A DNA stretch of 64,000 nucleotides, from NCBI RefSeq assembly GCF_004001045.1, contig NZ_BIMK01000028.1, forward strand, positions 1 through 64,000, written 5' to 3'. This DNA is from Paenibacillus chibensis. Lineage in GTDB: Bacteria > Bacillota > Bacilli > Paenibacillales > Paenibacillaceae. The notes below the pieces were generated by a model that had not been told where the DNA came from, did not search any database, and saw only the letters and a program-made list of their open reading frames with translations. Both the position numbers and the translations under genes were made by a program. Position 1 is the stretch's first letter; each line of letters opens with the position of its first letter. Positions 34,525 through 43,782 of this stretch are shown here, in pieces.

Positions 34525-35070
34525 ATGAACATATCGGTCGAATTATGCGCACCGGAAGATAAAAGCATCATCCTGAATCTGTACCCACTGTATCTGTATG
34601 ACCTTGCCGAAATCCGGAAGGTCCTTCCGAACGCGTACGGCGTATTTGAAGACACGGACGACTACAAGACGCTGCAGGAGCAGACGGCTCTTTTTGATAT
34701 TTGGTGGCAGAAGGAGAACGTTCTGTTTCCTTATCTGATCCGGGTAGACGGTTTGCCGGCAGGCTTCGGGCTCATCGCGACCCCGCCTTATCTGGTGGAT
34801 GAAAGCGAGTATATGATGAATGAATTTTTTGTGATGCGGCCATTCCGCGGGAATGGCGTGGGGGAGCAGGCGGCGATCGAGCTTTTCAACCGGTTTCCCG
34901 GCAAGTGGATGCTGTTCACAACGCCTACCGCCGATAATCTCCGCACCCAACATTTTTGGAGGAAAACGTTAGGGAACTATGCTCCGGGCCTGTACAAAGA
35001 GACGGATGAGGAATTGCCCCATTTTGGCCATTGCAAAGTATTCCGGTTTGAGAGCGGCGGAATCCGTTAA
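34525..35070 (+). CDS. GNAT-family N-acetyltransferase
   Basis: 181-residue acetyltransferase. The acetyl-CoA loop is in NEFFVMRPFRGNGVGEQAAI (RGNGVG near residues 107-112), preceded by substrate-side strands. ATG 34525 follows AAGGGGGA; an in-frame start 27 bases upstream is rejected for lack of a ribosome binding site. Substrate unknown. It converges on the next GNAT gene, which reads leftward. Confidence 0.87.
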   Translation: MNISVELCAPEDKSIILNLYPLYLYDLAEIRKVLPNAYGVFEDTDDYKTLQEQTALFDIWWQKENVLFPYLIRVDGLPAGFGLIATPPYLVDESEYMMNEFFVMRPFRGNGVGEQAAIELFNRFPGKWMLFTTPTADNLRTQHFWRKTLGNYAPGLYKETDEELPHFGHCKVFRFESGGIR

Positions 35071-35079
35071 GGGTTATGC

Positions 35080-35532
35080 CTAAGGGTTTTCGAATGTTTT
35101 TATATAATTTTTCTGGTCCTTCGTAAACCGGTAGCCCCGCTGTTCATACAATCGGTGAGCTGCTGTTCTGCTCGGGTGGGACAGCAGCTTGATCCCGTTA
35201 AATCCGTTGTTTCGTCCCCACTGCTCCAGTTTCTCAATCAAGGCGGTGCCTACTCCGCGCCGACGATGGTTTTCTTGGACGACAAACCCCAATACATTCA
35301 CCATAGCTTCGGAAAAAAGCAGCTCGTATGGGCTTCCATGAATGTAGCCCACCACCTGGCTGTTCTCTTCATAAACAAAAATAATATCCTCGGTATGCTG
35401 CAAAATGGTTTCAATTTTCTTTTTCACCTTTTCTTCAGAAAAGACGGCATAACGGGGATTGAAAACTTGGTTCAACAAATAAATATCCGGATAATCCGCC
35501 ACTTGAATTTCCCTTACCACCGCAGATTTCAT
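35080..35532 (-). CDS. GNAT-family N-acetyltransferase
   Basis: 150-residue acetyltransferase with the motif A block VLGFVVQENHRRRGVGTALIEKLE (RRRGVG near residues 90-95) and HPSRTAAHRLYEQRGYRFTKDQKNYIK at the C-terminus, a pattern common in small-substrate GNATs. ATG follows GGAGG. The ATG shares bases with the stop of a possible short upstream ORF (ATGA). Only 9 bases separate its stop from that of the converging GNAT gene and no terminator is seen between them. Confidence 0.87.
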   Translation of the reverse strand: MKSAVVREIQVADYPDIYLLNQVFNPRYAVFSEEKVKKKIETILQHTEDIIFVYEENSQVVGYIHGSPYELLFSEAMVNVLGFVVQENHRRRGVGTALIEKLEQWGRNNGFNGIKLLSHPSRTAAHRLYEQRGYRFTKDQKNYIKTFENP

Positions 35533-35729
35533 CTGCCAACACCTCCATGGCGCGTTCTGAATTTCGACACCAGCCGTGCGATTCGCTTAAGAAGCGATTT
35601 TACATCGCGGCAGATGTCATGTTTATTTTTATCATCATAAAAACCACTCAAAATGTCGATATAAAATTCATCACAGTGCTGCGCATGCATGGCATATTTT
35701 TTGAACGGCATAGCAGCAATGAACTTCAT
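35529..35729 (-). CDS. Possible small protein upstream of the GNAT gene
   Basis: 66-codon frame (ATG 35729) ending in an ATGA overlap with the GNAT start, a coupling arrangement typical of real gene pairs. The sequence has a plausible mixed composition ([17 protein letters not shown] segment, basic C-terminus), but no ribosome binding site is visible, and the promoter of the divergent MCP gene would have to lie inside it. No family recognised. Confidence 0.3.
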   Translation of the reverse strand: MKFIAAMPFKKYAMHAQHCDEFYIDILSGFYDDKNKHDICRDVKSLLKRIARLVSKFRTRHGGVGR

Positions 35730-35748
35730 AGCGCATAGGGTGGTTATC

Positions 35749-37494
35749 ATGAAAAGGAAAAATAGTTTGGTTTTCAAGTCGAGCATTATGTTGGCCGTTT
35801 TGTTTTTTTTGTTGGAGAGCGTATTGACGATGATCAGCCAATCGCAGATGAAAAGCCAGCACATGGAGGAGCTTTCCAATATGGAGTGGACGCTGAATTC
35901 CATTATTGTGCAAGACATTCCTTCCATTGAAAAGGCAAAATCGCTCCTTGGCTCCGGTGATGAAATGAAGGATGAGCACATTCAGCAGGTGCAAAACAAA
36001 CTCGACAGCATGAATGATAATCAGATCATTGCAAACAGTTACCTTTATATGCCCGATATGGATACCAGCGGAGGCAGCCCCAAGTTAAAGCTGATATTAG
36101 GCAACCAGGAGATGTATAAATCGGGGTTGAATCCAGGAAGCGTGTATGAAGCCAAGGGTGCGTTTGCGGATGCGCTGAAAGAGATGGAAAAGAGCGGATA
36201 TGCGACTTCCAAGGTCTATACGGACGATTACGGCAAATGGGTCAGCATCGTCAGCTCGCTCAAGGACAGCAGCGGAAAAACAGTCGCTATATTCGGTGTG
36301 GATTACAATTATTCAGAAATTGCCGATAAACAGAGTTCCATTGTCGTCAAAACGAGTATCATCGGTTCGATCATCGTTCTGGCATTTATATTGATCGTCA
36401 TATTCATGGTGAGAATCACGCTGCGCCCGATTACCCGTTTATCCCAATTGAGCATCAAAGTAGCGGAGGGGGATCTGTCCGTAGAGGCTCCGGTGAAAAA
36501 TAAAGATGAGGTCGGTGTCTTGTCAGCGAACTTCAATACCATGATCGGCAATATCCGCCATTTGATTCACAATGTTCAGCAGACTTCCGACAAGGTGACG
36601 CATTCCTCCAAAGCGCTGGCAGCGAGCGCGGATCAGACCTCGAGTGCCACCGAGGAAATTACCCGCGCCATCCAGGAGGTTGCCCAGGGTTCGGAGACGC
36701 AGCTGCAGTCAGCGGTCGAAAGCCAGATTGCGATGGAGGAAATGACGGTCGGCATTCAGCGTATTGCAGAGTATTCTTCCTTGTTGTCCGAGCATGCTCA
36801 TGAAGTGGCGCAAAAAGCCGAGACAGGCAATCAGGTTGTCCAGCAATCGGTACAGGAGATGCAGGGAATTCACACCAGCGTTTCGGATACCGTGAACGTA
36901 CTGAAGGAGCTGGAAGAGCGCTCGCATGAAATCGAGGAAATCGTCGGAATCATCTCGAACATCGCGGGTCAAACGAATCTGCTCGCCCTGAACGCATCCA
37001 TTGAAGCGGCCCGAGTGGGCGAGCAGGGTAGGGGGTTTGCCGTCGTCGCACAGGAGGTGCGCAAGCTGGCGGAGTTGTCCGGCCAATCCTCCGAGCGGAT
37101 ATCCGTCATGCTGAGCGAAATTTCCTCCTACGTCAACCGCGCATCAACCGCGATGAATGCCAGCATGAATCAAGTGGTGCAGGGCTCCGCATCGGTGCAG
37201 CAGGCGGGAGCCGCATTCGGCGAGATCGTCACTTCCCTGCAAAGCGTGAACGAGCAGGTCCATGAGGTATCCGCTTCGGCCGAGCAGATGTCGGCGGGAA
37301 GCGAGCAGGTTGCTGCTTCGCTCGATGAGCTGGCCCGGATCGGACGAAGCGCGTCCGGTCATTCCCAGAGCGTCGCCGCGTCTTCCGAGGAGCAGATGGC
37401 TTCCATGCAGGAGATCGCCAGCTCCGCAGCTATGCTGCAAAGCATGGCGGACGATTTGGAGAAGGAAGTACGCAAATTCAAGCTGAAGGCATAG
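35749..37494 (+). CDS. Methyl-accepting chemotaxis protein
   Basis: Membrane chemoreceptor of 581 residues. Transmembrane helix 1 near residues 10-28, an extracytoplasmic sensor of about 170 residues, helix 2 near 205-227, HAMP ([21 protein letters not shown]), then a long signalling coiled coil with the hairpin tip [38 protein letters not shown] (near residues 395-432; key [19 protein letters not shown]) that contacts CheA/CheW. ATG 35749 follows AGGGTGG; earlier in-frame ATGs lack a site. The ligand is unknown. Stand-alone gene with a terminator. Confidence 0.94.
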   Translation: MKRKNSLVFKSSIMLAVLFFLLESVLTMISQSQMKSQHMEELSNMEWTLNSIIVQDIPSIEKAKSLLGSGDEMKDEHIQQVQNKLDSMNDNQIIANSYLYMPDMDTSGGSPKLKLILGNQEMYKSGLNPGSVYEAKGAFADALKEMEKSGYATSKVYTDDYGKWVSIVSSLKDSSGKTVAIFGVDYNYSEIADKQSSIVVKTSIIGSIIVLAFILIVIFMVRITLRPITRLSQLSIKVAEGDLSVEAPVKNKDEVGVLSANFNTMIGNIRHLIHNVQQTSDKVTHSSKALAASADQTSSATEEITRAIQEVAQGSETQLQSAVESQIAMEEMTVGIQRIAEYSSLLSEHAHEVAQKAETGNQVVQQSVQEMQGIHTSVSDTVNVLKELEERSHEIEEIVGIISNIAGQTNLLALNASIEAARVGEQGRGFAVVAQEVRKLAELSGQSSERISVMLSEISSYVNRASTAMNASMNQVVQGSASVQQAGAAFGEIVTSLQSVNEQVHEVSASAEQMSAGSEQVAASLDELARIGRSASGHSQSVAASSEEQMASMQEIASSAAMLQSMADDLEKEVRKFKLKA

Positions 37495-37509
37495 CTGCCT
37501 ATAGAGAAA

Positions 37510-37537
37510 GGTCACCCGGTGCGGGTGATCTTTTTTT
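37510..37537 (+). terminator. MCP gene terminator
   Basis: 9-base stem around GTCACCCG / CGGGTGAT with a 3-base loop and seven T. Confidence 0.92.
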
Positions 37538-37683
37538 GCGTTGTCTTGGTCCGTCCAATAAATCCCGATGCCAAGAAGGAGATCGGTCCTATACTGGCGT
37601 AAATAGGGGAGAACGAATCCGTATGATATACAGGCATCGACCGAGATGACTACCAAACGGATAACAGAAAGCGAGGTATGGCC

Positions 37684-38358
37684 ATGAGTCAACAAGCCTG
37701 CAGGCTGGAGAAAGAAATTACGAAGAAAGTAACACTGGAATACTGGCTTCACTTACCTGAAAATTATGATCGGGATTCCGGTTCAAAGTTTCCCGTGATC
37801 CTGTTCCTCCACGGGTCGGGAGAGCGCGGCAGCGACTTGTCTGCCGTGAAAGTCCACGGTGTGCCCCATATTGCCGATCAGGATCCTTCGTTTCCGTTCA
37901 TCGCGATCTCACCGCAGTGTCCGGATCATTCGGATTGGAACGCGGAAAAGGATGCCGTCATCGCGGTTTTGGATGAGGTGATGGCAGCGTATCCTACCGA
38001 TCCGGCACGCGTATATTTAACGGGATTAAGCATGGGCGGCTATGGCGCTTGGCAGCTGGCCGCAGAACATCCGGGCCGTTTCGCGGCCGTGGTTCCGGTC
38101 TGCGGGGGCGGCAATCCGCATCATGCCGCTGCGCTGGCGGAAACGCCAATTTGGGCATTCCATGGAGCGAAGGATGATGTTGTGCCGCTTTCTGAATCGG
38201 AGATGATGGTTGAGGCGATTCAGGCAGCCGGCGGTGACGTGAAGCTCACGGTCTATCCGGAAGCCAATCATGATTCATGGACGGAAACGTACGACAACCG
38301 GGACGTGTACGACTGGCTGCTTGCGCATTCGCTAAATAATTCCAAGAGGGATCAATAA
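37684..38358 (+). CDS. Alpha/beta-hydrolase, carboxylesterase/phospholipase type
   Basis: Cytoplasmic serine hydrolase of 224 residues. The nucleophile elbow is GLSMGGYGA (Ser near residue 117), with Asp in GAKDDVVP (near 160) and His in EANHDSW (near 196), and FLHGSGERG forms the oxyanion side. Substrate unknown. ATG 37684 is 6 bases after GCGAGGT; ATG 37678 abuts that site and is less likely. The stop overlaps the start of the next gene by one base, so the two are coupled. Confidence 0.88.
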   Translation: MSQQACRLEKEITKKVTLEYWLHLPENYDRDSGSKFPVILFLHGSGERGSDLSAVKVHGVPHIADQDPSFPFIAISPQCPDHSDWNAEKDAVIAVLDEVMAAYPTDPARVYLTGLSMGGYGAWQLAAEHPGRFAAVVPVCGGGNPHHAAALAETPIWAFHGAKDDVVPLSESEMMVEAIQAAGGDVKLTVYPEANHDSWTETYDNRDVYDWLLAHSLNNSKRDQ

Positions 38359-38843
38359 TGAGTACACGGCCGGCGCCCAAGCTTCCCTTGACTCCGGAAG
38401 AAAAAGCAGGCCTGCGTTCGCATAAAATCAAGCTGAACGAGGTTGCCGGTCTGGATGTTCCGGATTTGGCAGCCATACTCGCCGCGACACCGGAGAGGGC
38501 TTCGTATTTACGCGCACTCGCGCAGTTTCAGACCGTTCCCTCCATCGGTCCAAGGGTTGCCGAGCGGGTTGCCGCGATCGGATACCGTTCCCTCGAAGAG
38601 CTGAGACCGCTGACCGGTCCGGATCTGCTGGAGCAACTGGAGAACCATTTCGGATTTTGGGAAGATCCGTGTTTGGAGGACGCGCTTTGGTGCATGGTTC
38701 ATCATGCCAACCATCCGGACAGCGAACGATGCTGGTTTGACTTTACCGAGGCACGGAAAGCGTACCGGGAGAAATACGGATACCCGGAGACGAGACCGAA
38801 AACCGCGTGGCATGAAGTGAAATCCACCGGGAAGCCAGACTGA
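38358..38843 (+). CDS. Helix-hairpin-helix Cdd1-like protein
   Basis: 161-residue protein with a helix-hairpin-helix segment (FQTVPSIGPRVAERVAAIGYRSLEEL, near residues 55-80, key IGPRVAERV) and a C-terminal ALWCMVHHANHPDSERCWFDFTEARKAYREKYGYPETRP block typical of the Cdd1 (pathogenicity locus) family. It may bind DNA non-specifically; its role is unknown. The start overlaps the esterase stop (TAATG). Confidence 0.8.
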   Translation: MSTRPAPKLPLTPEEKAGLRSHKIKLNEVAGLDVPDLAAILAATPERASYLRALAQFQTVPSIGPRVAERVAAIGYRSLEELRPLTGPDLLEQLENHFGFWEDPCLEDALWCMVHHANHPDSERCWFDFTEARKAYREKYGYPETRPKTAWHEVKSTGKPD

Positions 38844-38875
38844 TGGTTCAGGGAAACTCCATATAAAGAAGCATG

Positions 38876-38926
38876 AAGCCGAAGAAACGCCAGCGGAACC
38901 GCGCCGGACGTTTTTTCGGCTTTTTT
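38876..38926 (+). terminator. Terminator of the esterase-Cdd1 pair
   Basis: AAGCCGAA.AAACG ... CGTTT.TTCGGCTT stem with six T. Confidence 0.88.
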
Positions 38927-39111
38927 AAGTTATCAGAAAGAATGAACAGTCAAATTTTCCCGATAAAAAAATAAGCATGGTATCGATCAGACCAGGTGTT
39001 GAAGCGCTGAAAAAGTTAAAATATGATGGTTGTACGGATAGCTCCGTTAAATTGAATATGAGATAATAGCTGAGCTAAGCATGATAAACTCCGCAGGGAG
39101 ACGATGACATA

Positions 39112-40740
39112 ATGAACACGAACGATACGATTGACGATATAGCATGGCAGACGTTGATCCAGGCTGTCGCAGAACAGTTTAGCGATCTGACGATTAAGCG
39201 GGGATTTCAGTATTATAAGCAGGGGCTCGTCCATGCCCTGCAGGCAGCGGATCCGGGTCATGTCGAAGCGGTCGTCGAAGGCGGCGAGCATTACCGGGTT
39301 GACCTGAATGTGAACCGATTGGCCGAAAGCCGCTGTTCTTGTCCCGCATCCGGCCACTGCAAGCATATGACGGCGGTTCTTCTTGATTTCGTGGGCAAGC
39401 AGGGAAGATCCGTCCACGCCATCGTAAACGCGCATTCCACGGCAATATTCAGGCCATCAGAGGCCGCATTGCCTCATGAGGCGCCTTCAACGCGGAAGGG
39501 GGAGCCCGTTGACGCTTTGCGCGAAAAGGCGGCTCAAATTCCGTCCATGAGCATCGCCGAATGGCATGGCCTGTTCAAGCTGTGCATTACGCCGCTGGAA
39601 TTCAGCAGCCCGAATGCCCATTTTGCGAGAAATGCGATCGATTTGATCTATGCGGTCAAACCTGACCTTTCACCGGTCATGGCGCAGCTGTTCGCTTTGC
39701 ATGCCCATCTGTTCCTGCTGATGAAGCTGGTTAAGCCGGTGCAGCAGCCGGTTCGCCTTGGCAGTACCTATATGGGATATCACACGCAGGTTGCGGCGGA
39801 CGAGCTGCTGGAAGCGATCCATCGGACCTTGGAAGACGGACTCGATATCAGCACGGAGCCCGAGCATTGGCCGCGTGTTATCAAGACGCTGACGTATCTG
39901 CGGAGACAGATGCTGACGGAGCCCAAAGGCTCGCAGTATGTGTTTGCCGTCTATGACGGGCTTTGGCTGAAATGGATTCATCCGAACCAGGAAGATACGG
40001 CCATCTATTCCGAAGAGCTTCAGAAGCTGCAGACGGCCGAAGAAGAGCTTGGCGGCACGCTGTCACGGCAGCCTTGGATGCTTGCGCAGAGCAGAATCCA
40101 TTTTCTGATCGGGGAGGACCGGCAGGCATGGACCTGGCTGCAGACGGCAGACAAAGGCTCGATCATCCCGCATGAATTTCTGGTATCCTTCCTGAAAATT
40201 TTGGTGACCACCGAAGATTGGCCCCGTCTGCAAGCCTGGCTCGTCCAGATCGCCCCGATGCTCAGCAGCCGCCGGAAGGGTCATTTGCAGGATTATATGT
40301 CCTATTGGAACATGGCGGTAGAGCAGCTTCCCGGTTCCGAGACGCAGATGTGGAAGACGCTGGCGGACATGCTTCCGTATTCACGCGAAATCTATGAGGA
40401 GACGCTGCTGGCTTACGGGCAGTGGCAGAAGTGGATGGACATGCAGCTGAGCACCGGCAAAGAGCCGCTCGACATTCGGGTCAGCGTCCTGCAGCCGATC
40501 GAGAAAAATGCGCCTGAACTGCTGCTTCCTTTCTATCACCAGGCGGTTGAACGTTATATTCTGCTTAAAAACAGATCGAGCTATAAAGCAGCGGTGAAGC
40601 TGCTGAAGCGCTTATCCAAGCTGTACAAAAAAATGAAGCGTGAGGAACGGTGGGAGCAGTTTATGCTTGCATTCACGAGCCGCCACAGCCGGCTGCGCGC
40701 ATTGCAGGAGGAGCTTCGGAAAGGAAAACTGATATCATGA
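39112..40740 (+). CDS. ywqB: SWIM zinc-finger protein (YwqB-like)
   Basis: 542-residue protein. The SWIM zinc finger CSCPASGHCKHM lies near residues 71-82 (CxCx5CxH), followed by a long helical region that I cannot assign. In Bacillus the homologous gene sits beside the SNF2 helicase gene ywqA, the same arrangement as here: the stop overlaps the helicase start (ATGA). The two likely act as a complex on DNA. Start ATG 39112 has GGGAGA in front. Confidence 0.85.
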   Translation: MNTNDTIDDIAWQTLIQAVAEQFSDLTIKRGFQYYKQGLVHALQAADPGHVEAVVEGGEHYRVDLNVNRLAESRCSCPASGHCKHMTAVLLDFVGKQGRSVHAIVNAHSTAIFRPSEAALPHEAPSTRKGEPVDALREKAAQIPSMSIAEWHGLFKLCITPLEFSSPNAHFARNAIDLIYAVKPDLSPVMAQLFALHAHLFLLMKLVKPVQQPVRLGSTYMGYHTQVAADELLEAIHRTLEDGLDISTEPEHWPRVIKTLTYLRRQMLTEPKGSQYVFAVYDGLWLKWIHPNQEDTAIYSEELQKLQTAEEELGGTLSRQPWMLAQSRIHFLIGEDRQAWTWLQTADKGSIIPHEFLVSFLKILVTTEDWPRLQAWLVQIAPMLSSRRKGHLQDYMSYWNMAVEQLPGSETQMWKTLADMLPYSREIYEETLLAYGQWQKWMDMQLSTGKEPLDIRVSVLQPIEKNAPELLLPFYHQAVERYILLKNRSSYKAAVKLLKRLSKLYKKMKREERWEQFMLAFTSRHSRLRALQEELRKGKLIS

Positions 40741-43688
40741 GCATGCACACCGATCAAATCACGGTCCATGTCCGTTTAAGCGCCTATGGAGATGCATTAT
40801 TGTACGGGGCGACCGCCGGGCAGCGCCCGCTAACGGGACTTGAATTGAAGCAAAGGCTGTTTGCTTGGCATGAACCTTCTTTTTACGGGACGGAGCTTGA
40901 AATTCAGCAGGTACAGAATTTGGAGCTGGTCGTGCTTCCCGCCGAGCAGGTTCTGCCGTTTCTGGCGGAGGGCATGCTGCTTGAGCATATCGAATGGGCA
41001 TGGGATGAGGAAGGGGATGCGCTGGTTCGGCTGGCCCCCGCGCTTCAGGCCTGCATCGAGAAGAGGCGCTTTATGCCGAGTCTTCGCGGGTTTCAGGCCG
41101 GAAAGCTGAGCTGGTCGTGGGAGGAAGCGGCGCTGGATACGGAGTCCCGCAGACAAATCGAAAGCGGCAGCGCCGAGTTCAGGGACGGGCTGCAGGCAGC
41201 GTTCTCCTCGGCGGTCTTCAGCAGCTGCTATGGGACGGAAGAGACGGCGTCCGATCTGCGGAGGGAATATCCGATGCTGTTCCATAAAGGCGGCGCAGTG
41301 GCCGGCTTAAACGAGCAGGCTTGGCTGATTTCGATCGGCTGGAAGGCGGATATGGCTCCTTTCCGACCGCTGCTGCAGCTGCTCGAGCCGGATGAAGCCG
41401 AGCCGATCTGGCGCCTTCAGCTCGTGCTGCAGGACAAGCTGGATCTGTCCGTGCTGATCCCCATCCGGCTGGGGAAGGACGGCTATGCATCCGGCGTGTG
41501 GCCGGATGCATGGTCCGCTCATGTACAGGAGCGGTCCCCCGGATGGATGGAGCATTTGCGCGCCAGTTTGCCGGGGGCGGTTCGGGAAGGACGCAGCGAC
41601 GATCTGCTCGGCCGGCCGCTGTCCGATGCCGAGGCATGGCGGTTTCTCACCGTGGACAGCCGCCGTCTGCTCGAATCGGGCTGGCAGGTGCTGCTTCCGG
41701 CTTGGTGGGAAGCCGCCAGGCGGAAAAAGCCCAAGCTGCGCGCCAAAGTCCGCCAGAACGAAGGCGAAGAAGCCAAGCCGAAAGGCGGAGGCTCCTTGTT
41801 CGGACTGGATTCGATTATCCAGTTCGATTGGCGCGTCGCCATCGGGGAAGCCCAGCTCACGGAAGAAGAATTCAAGGAGCTGGTTGCCCGCAATGAGCGG
41901 CTCGTCAAATTCCGGGGCGAGTGGATGACGCTCGATCCGGCGCTGATCAAGCAAATCGGCCAGATGATGGAAGGGGTCGACAGCTCGCAGGGCTTGTCCC
42001 TTCAGGATGTGCTGCACCTGCATCTTCAGCAGCGCGAGGAGAAGCCGGAATTTGCGGCGGAAGAGGAACAGCCGGAGGAAGAGCAGCCGCGCATTGAGCT
42101 CGAGGTCGAGCTGAATGAGCATATGATGAAGCTGATGCGTCAGCTGAACCAGCAGGAAGAGCGGCCGAAGCCTGCCGTGCCTCAGGGGCTGAAGGCGGAG
42201 CTGCGCTCTTATCAATACGAAGGGTATTCATGGCTGGCTTTCCTGCGCCGTTTCGGCCTGGGCGCCTGCCTGGCGGACGACATGGGCCTCGGCAAAACAG
42301 TGCAGTTCATCACGTATTTGCTGCATCTGAAGGAAAACCCGGCGGAGTCCGGGAACAGGCTGCCTTCGCTGCTGATCTGCCCGACATCGGTGCTGGGGAA
42401 CTGGCAGAAGGAATTAAACCGGTTTGCACCAACGCTGAATGTGGTGCTGCATTATGGAAGCCGGCGTTCCGGCGAAAAAGCCTTCCGCGAGGAAATTCGG
42501 CAGGCGGACATCGTACTGACGTCGTACGCCACGGCAACGCTCGATCAAGAACTGCTGCAGGCGTTCACTTGGGAGTCGCTGTGCCTCGACGAGGCGCAGA
42601 ATATCAAGAACGCCCAAACGAAGCAGTCGGCTGCCGTGAAGAGCTTCCCGGCGCGGCACCGGATCGCGCTGACGGGCACGCCGATCGAAAACCGGCTGTC
42701 GGAGCTGTGGTCCTTGTACGACTTCATGAACCCGGGCTTTTTGGGCACGCTGCGCGCGTTTACGACCCGGTTTATCCAGCCAATCGAGAAGGAGCAGGAC
42801 GAGGAGCGCACGAGGCAGCTGCAGCGGCTGGTCAAGCCGTTCATGCTGCGCCGGAAGAAGAAGGATCCGGCTATCCAGCTGGACCTGCCGGACAAAAACG
42901 AAATGAAAACGTATATTCATTTGACGGCCGAGCAGAGCGCCATCTACGATCAGACCGTGAACGATCTGATGAACCGGGTGCAGAAGCTCGAAGGCATCCA
43001 GCGCAAAGGAGCGATCCTGTCCGCACTGACCCATTTGAAGCAGGTCTGCGACCATCCGCTGCTGATGGGCGGCGAAGGGGCCGACTATGCCGCCGATCCG
43101 GACGGCGGCTTGGACGCAGCGATGCTGGTCAGCCGCTCGGCTAAGCTGGAGCGGCTGCTGGAGATGGTACGGGAGCTGCGTGAGGAAGGGGAGCGCTGCC
43201 TCATCTTCACGCAGTATATCGGCATGGGCGAGATGCTGCAGCGCGTGCTCGCGCAGGAGCTGCAGGAGCCGGTGCTCTATTTGCACGGCGGCACCTCGAA
43301 ATCGGGACGCGACCGGATGATCGAGCGGTTCCAGTCCCGCACACTGCCGCCTGAAGAACAGCCAAACGTGTTCATCTTGTCGATTAAGGCAGGCGGCGTC
43401 GGACTCAACCTGACCGCCGCCAACCATGTCTTCCACTTTGACCGCTGGTGGAACCCGGCGGTGGAGAACCAGGCGACGGACCGGGCCTACCGGATGGGGC
43501 AGACCAAAGACGTGCAGGTGCATAAATTTATCTCCCTCGGTACGCTTGAGGAGCGCATCGACGAGATGCTGGAGAGCAAGCAGCAGCTCAGCGACAATGT
43601 CATTTCTAGCACGGAGAACTGGATCACCGAACTATCGACCGAGGCTTTGCGGGAGCTGTTCACTTTGAGAGGCGACTGGAATGGCTGA
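40737..43688 (+). CDS. ywqA: SNF2-family ATP-dependent helicase (YwqA-like)
   Basis: 983-residue Swi2/Snf2 ATPase. An N-terminal SNF2-associated domain (about residues 1-460, with an acidic Glu-rich stretch near 440-460) is followed by the helicase core: ADDMGLGKTVQF (Walker A, near 511-522), CLDEAQNIKN (DEAQ box, near 616-625), LTGTPIENR (motif III, near 644-652), and in the second lobe FTQYIGMG, SIKAGGVGLNLTAA and ATDRAYRMGQ (motifs V/VI). ATG 40737 overlaps the ywqB stop; an upstream in-frame start lies within ywqB. Probably translocates on DNA to remodel protein-DNA complexes. Confidence 0.92.
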   Translation: MSMHTDQITVHVRLSAYGDALLYGATAGQRPLTGLELKQRLFAWHEPSFYGTELEIQQVQNLELVVLPAEQVLPFLAEGMLLEHIEWAWDEEGDALVRLAPALQACIEKRRFMPSLRGFQAGKLSWSWEEAALDTESRRQIESGSAEFRDGLQAAFSSAVFSSCYGTEETASDLRREYPMLFHKGGAVAGLNEQAWLISIGWKADMAPFRPLLQLLEPDEAEPIWRLQLVLQDKLDLSVLIPIRLGKDGYASGVWPDAWSAHVQERSPGWMEHLRASLPGAVREGRSDDLLGRPLSDAEAWRFLTVDSRRLLESGWQVLLPAWWEAARRKKPKLRAKVRQNEGEEAKPKGGGSLFGLDSIIQFDWRVAIGEAQLTEEEFKELVARNERLVKFRGEWMTLDPALIKQIGQMMEGVDSSQGLSLQDVLHLHLQQREEKPEFAAEEEQPEEEQPRIELEVELNEHMMKLMRQLNQQEERPKPAVPQGLKAELRSYQYEGYSWLAFLRRFGLGACLADDMGLGKTVQFITYLLHLKENPAESGNRLPSLLICPTSVLGNWQKELNRFAPTLNVVLHYGSRRSGEKAFREEIRQADIVLTSYATATLDQELLQAFTWESLCLDEAQNIKNAQTKQSAAVKSFPARHRIALTGTPIENRLSELWSLYDFMNPGFLGTLRAFTTRFIQPIEKEQDEERTRQLQRLVKPFMLRRKKKDPAIQLDLPDKNEMKTYIHLTAEQSAIYDQTVNDLMNRVQKLEGIQRKGAILSALTHLKQVCDHPLLMGGEGADYAADPDGGLDAAMLVSRSAKLERLLEMVRELREEGERCLIFTQYIGMGEMLQRVLAQELQEPVLYLHGGTSKSGRDRMIERFQSRTLPPEEQPNVFILSIKAGGVGLNLTAANHVFHFDRWWNPAVENQATDRAYRMGQTKDVQVHKFISLGTLEERIDEMLESKQQLSDNVISSTENWITELSTEALRELFTLRGDWNG

Positions 43689-43709
43689 GAAAAATTACAT
43701 TTTATAAAA

Positions 43710-43760
43710 AACACCCCCATAGCCAGGAGTGGAGTAAATGCTCCATGGCTTGGGGGTGTT
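43710..43760. terminator. Bidirectional terminator between helicase and protease genes
   Basis: Long hairpin AACACCCCCA.AGCCA.GGAG ... CTCC.TGGCT.TGGGGGTGTT with A- and T-rich flanks. Confidence 0.9.
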
Positions 43761-43782
43761 GTATTACGATTTAATTAATCGT

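Noticed and set aside
42414-43523. A 369-codon frame on the minus strand
   Set aside because: Antisense to the SNF2 helicase core; no recognisable protein.
39112-43688. SWIM/SNF2 pair as a new anti-phage defence system
   Set aside because: The same gene pair (ywqB-ywqA) is present in Bacillus chromosomes and there are no nuclease, methylase or other defence genes alongside.
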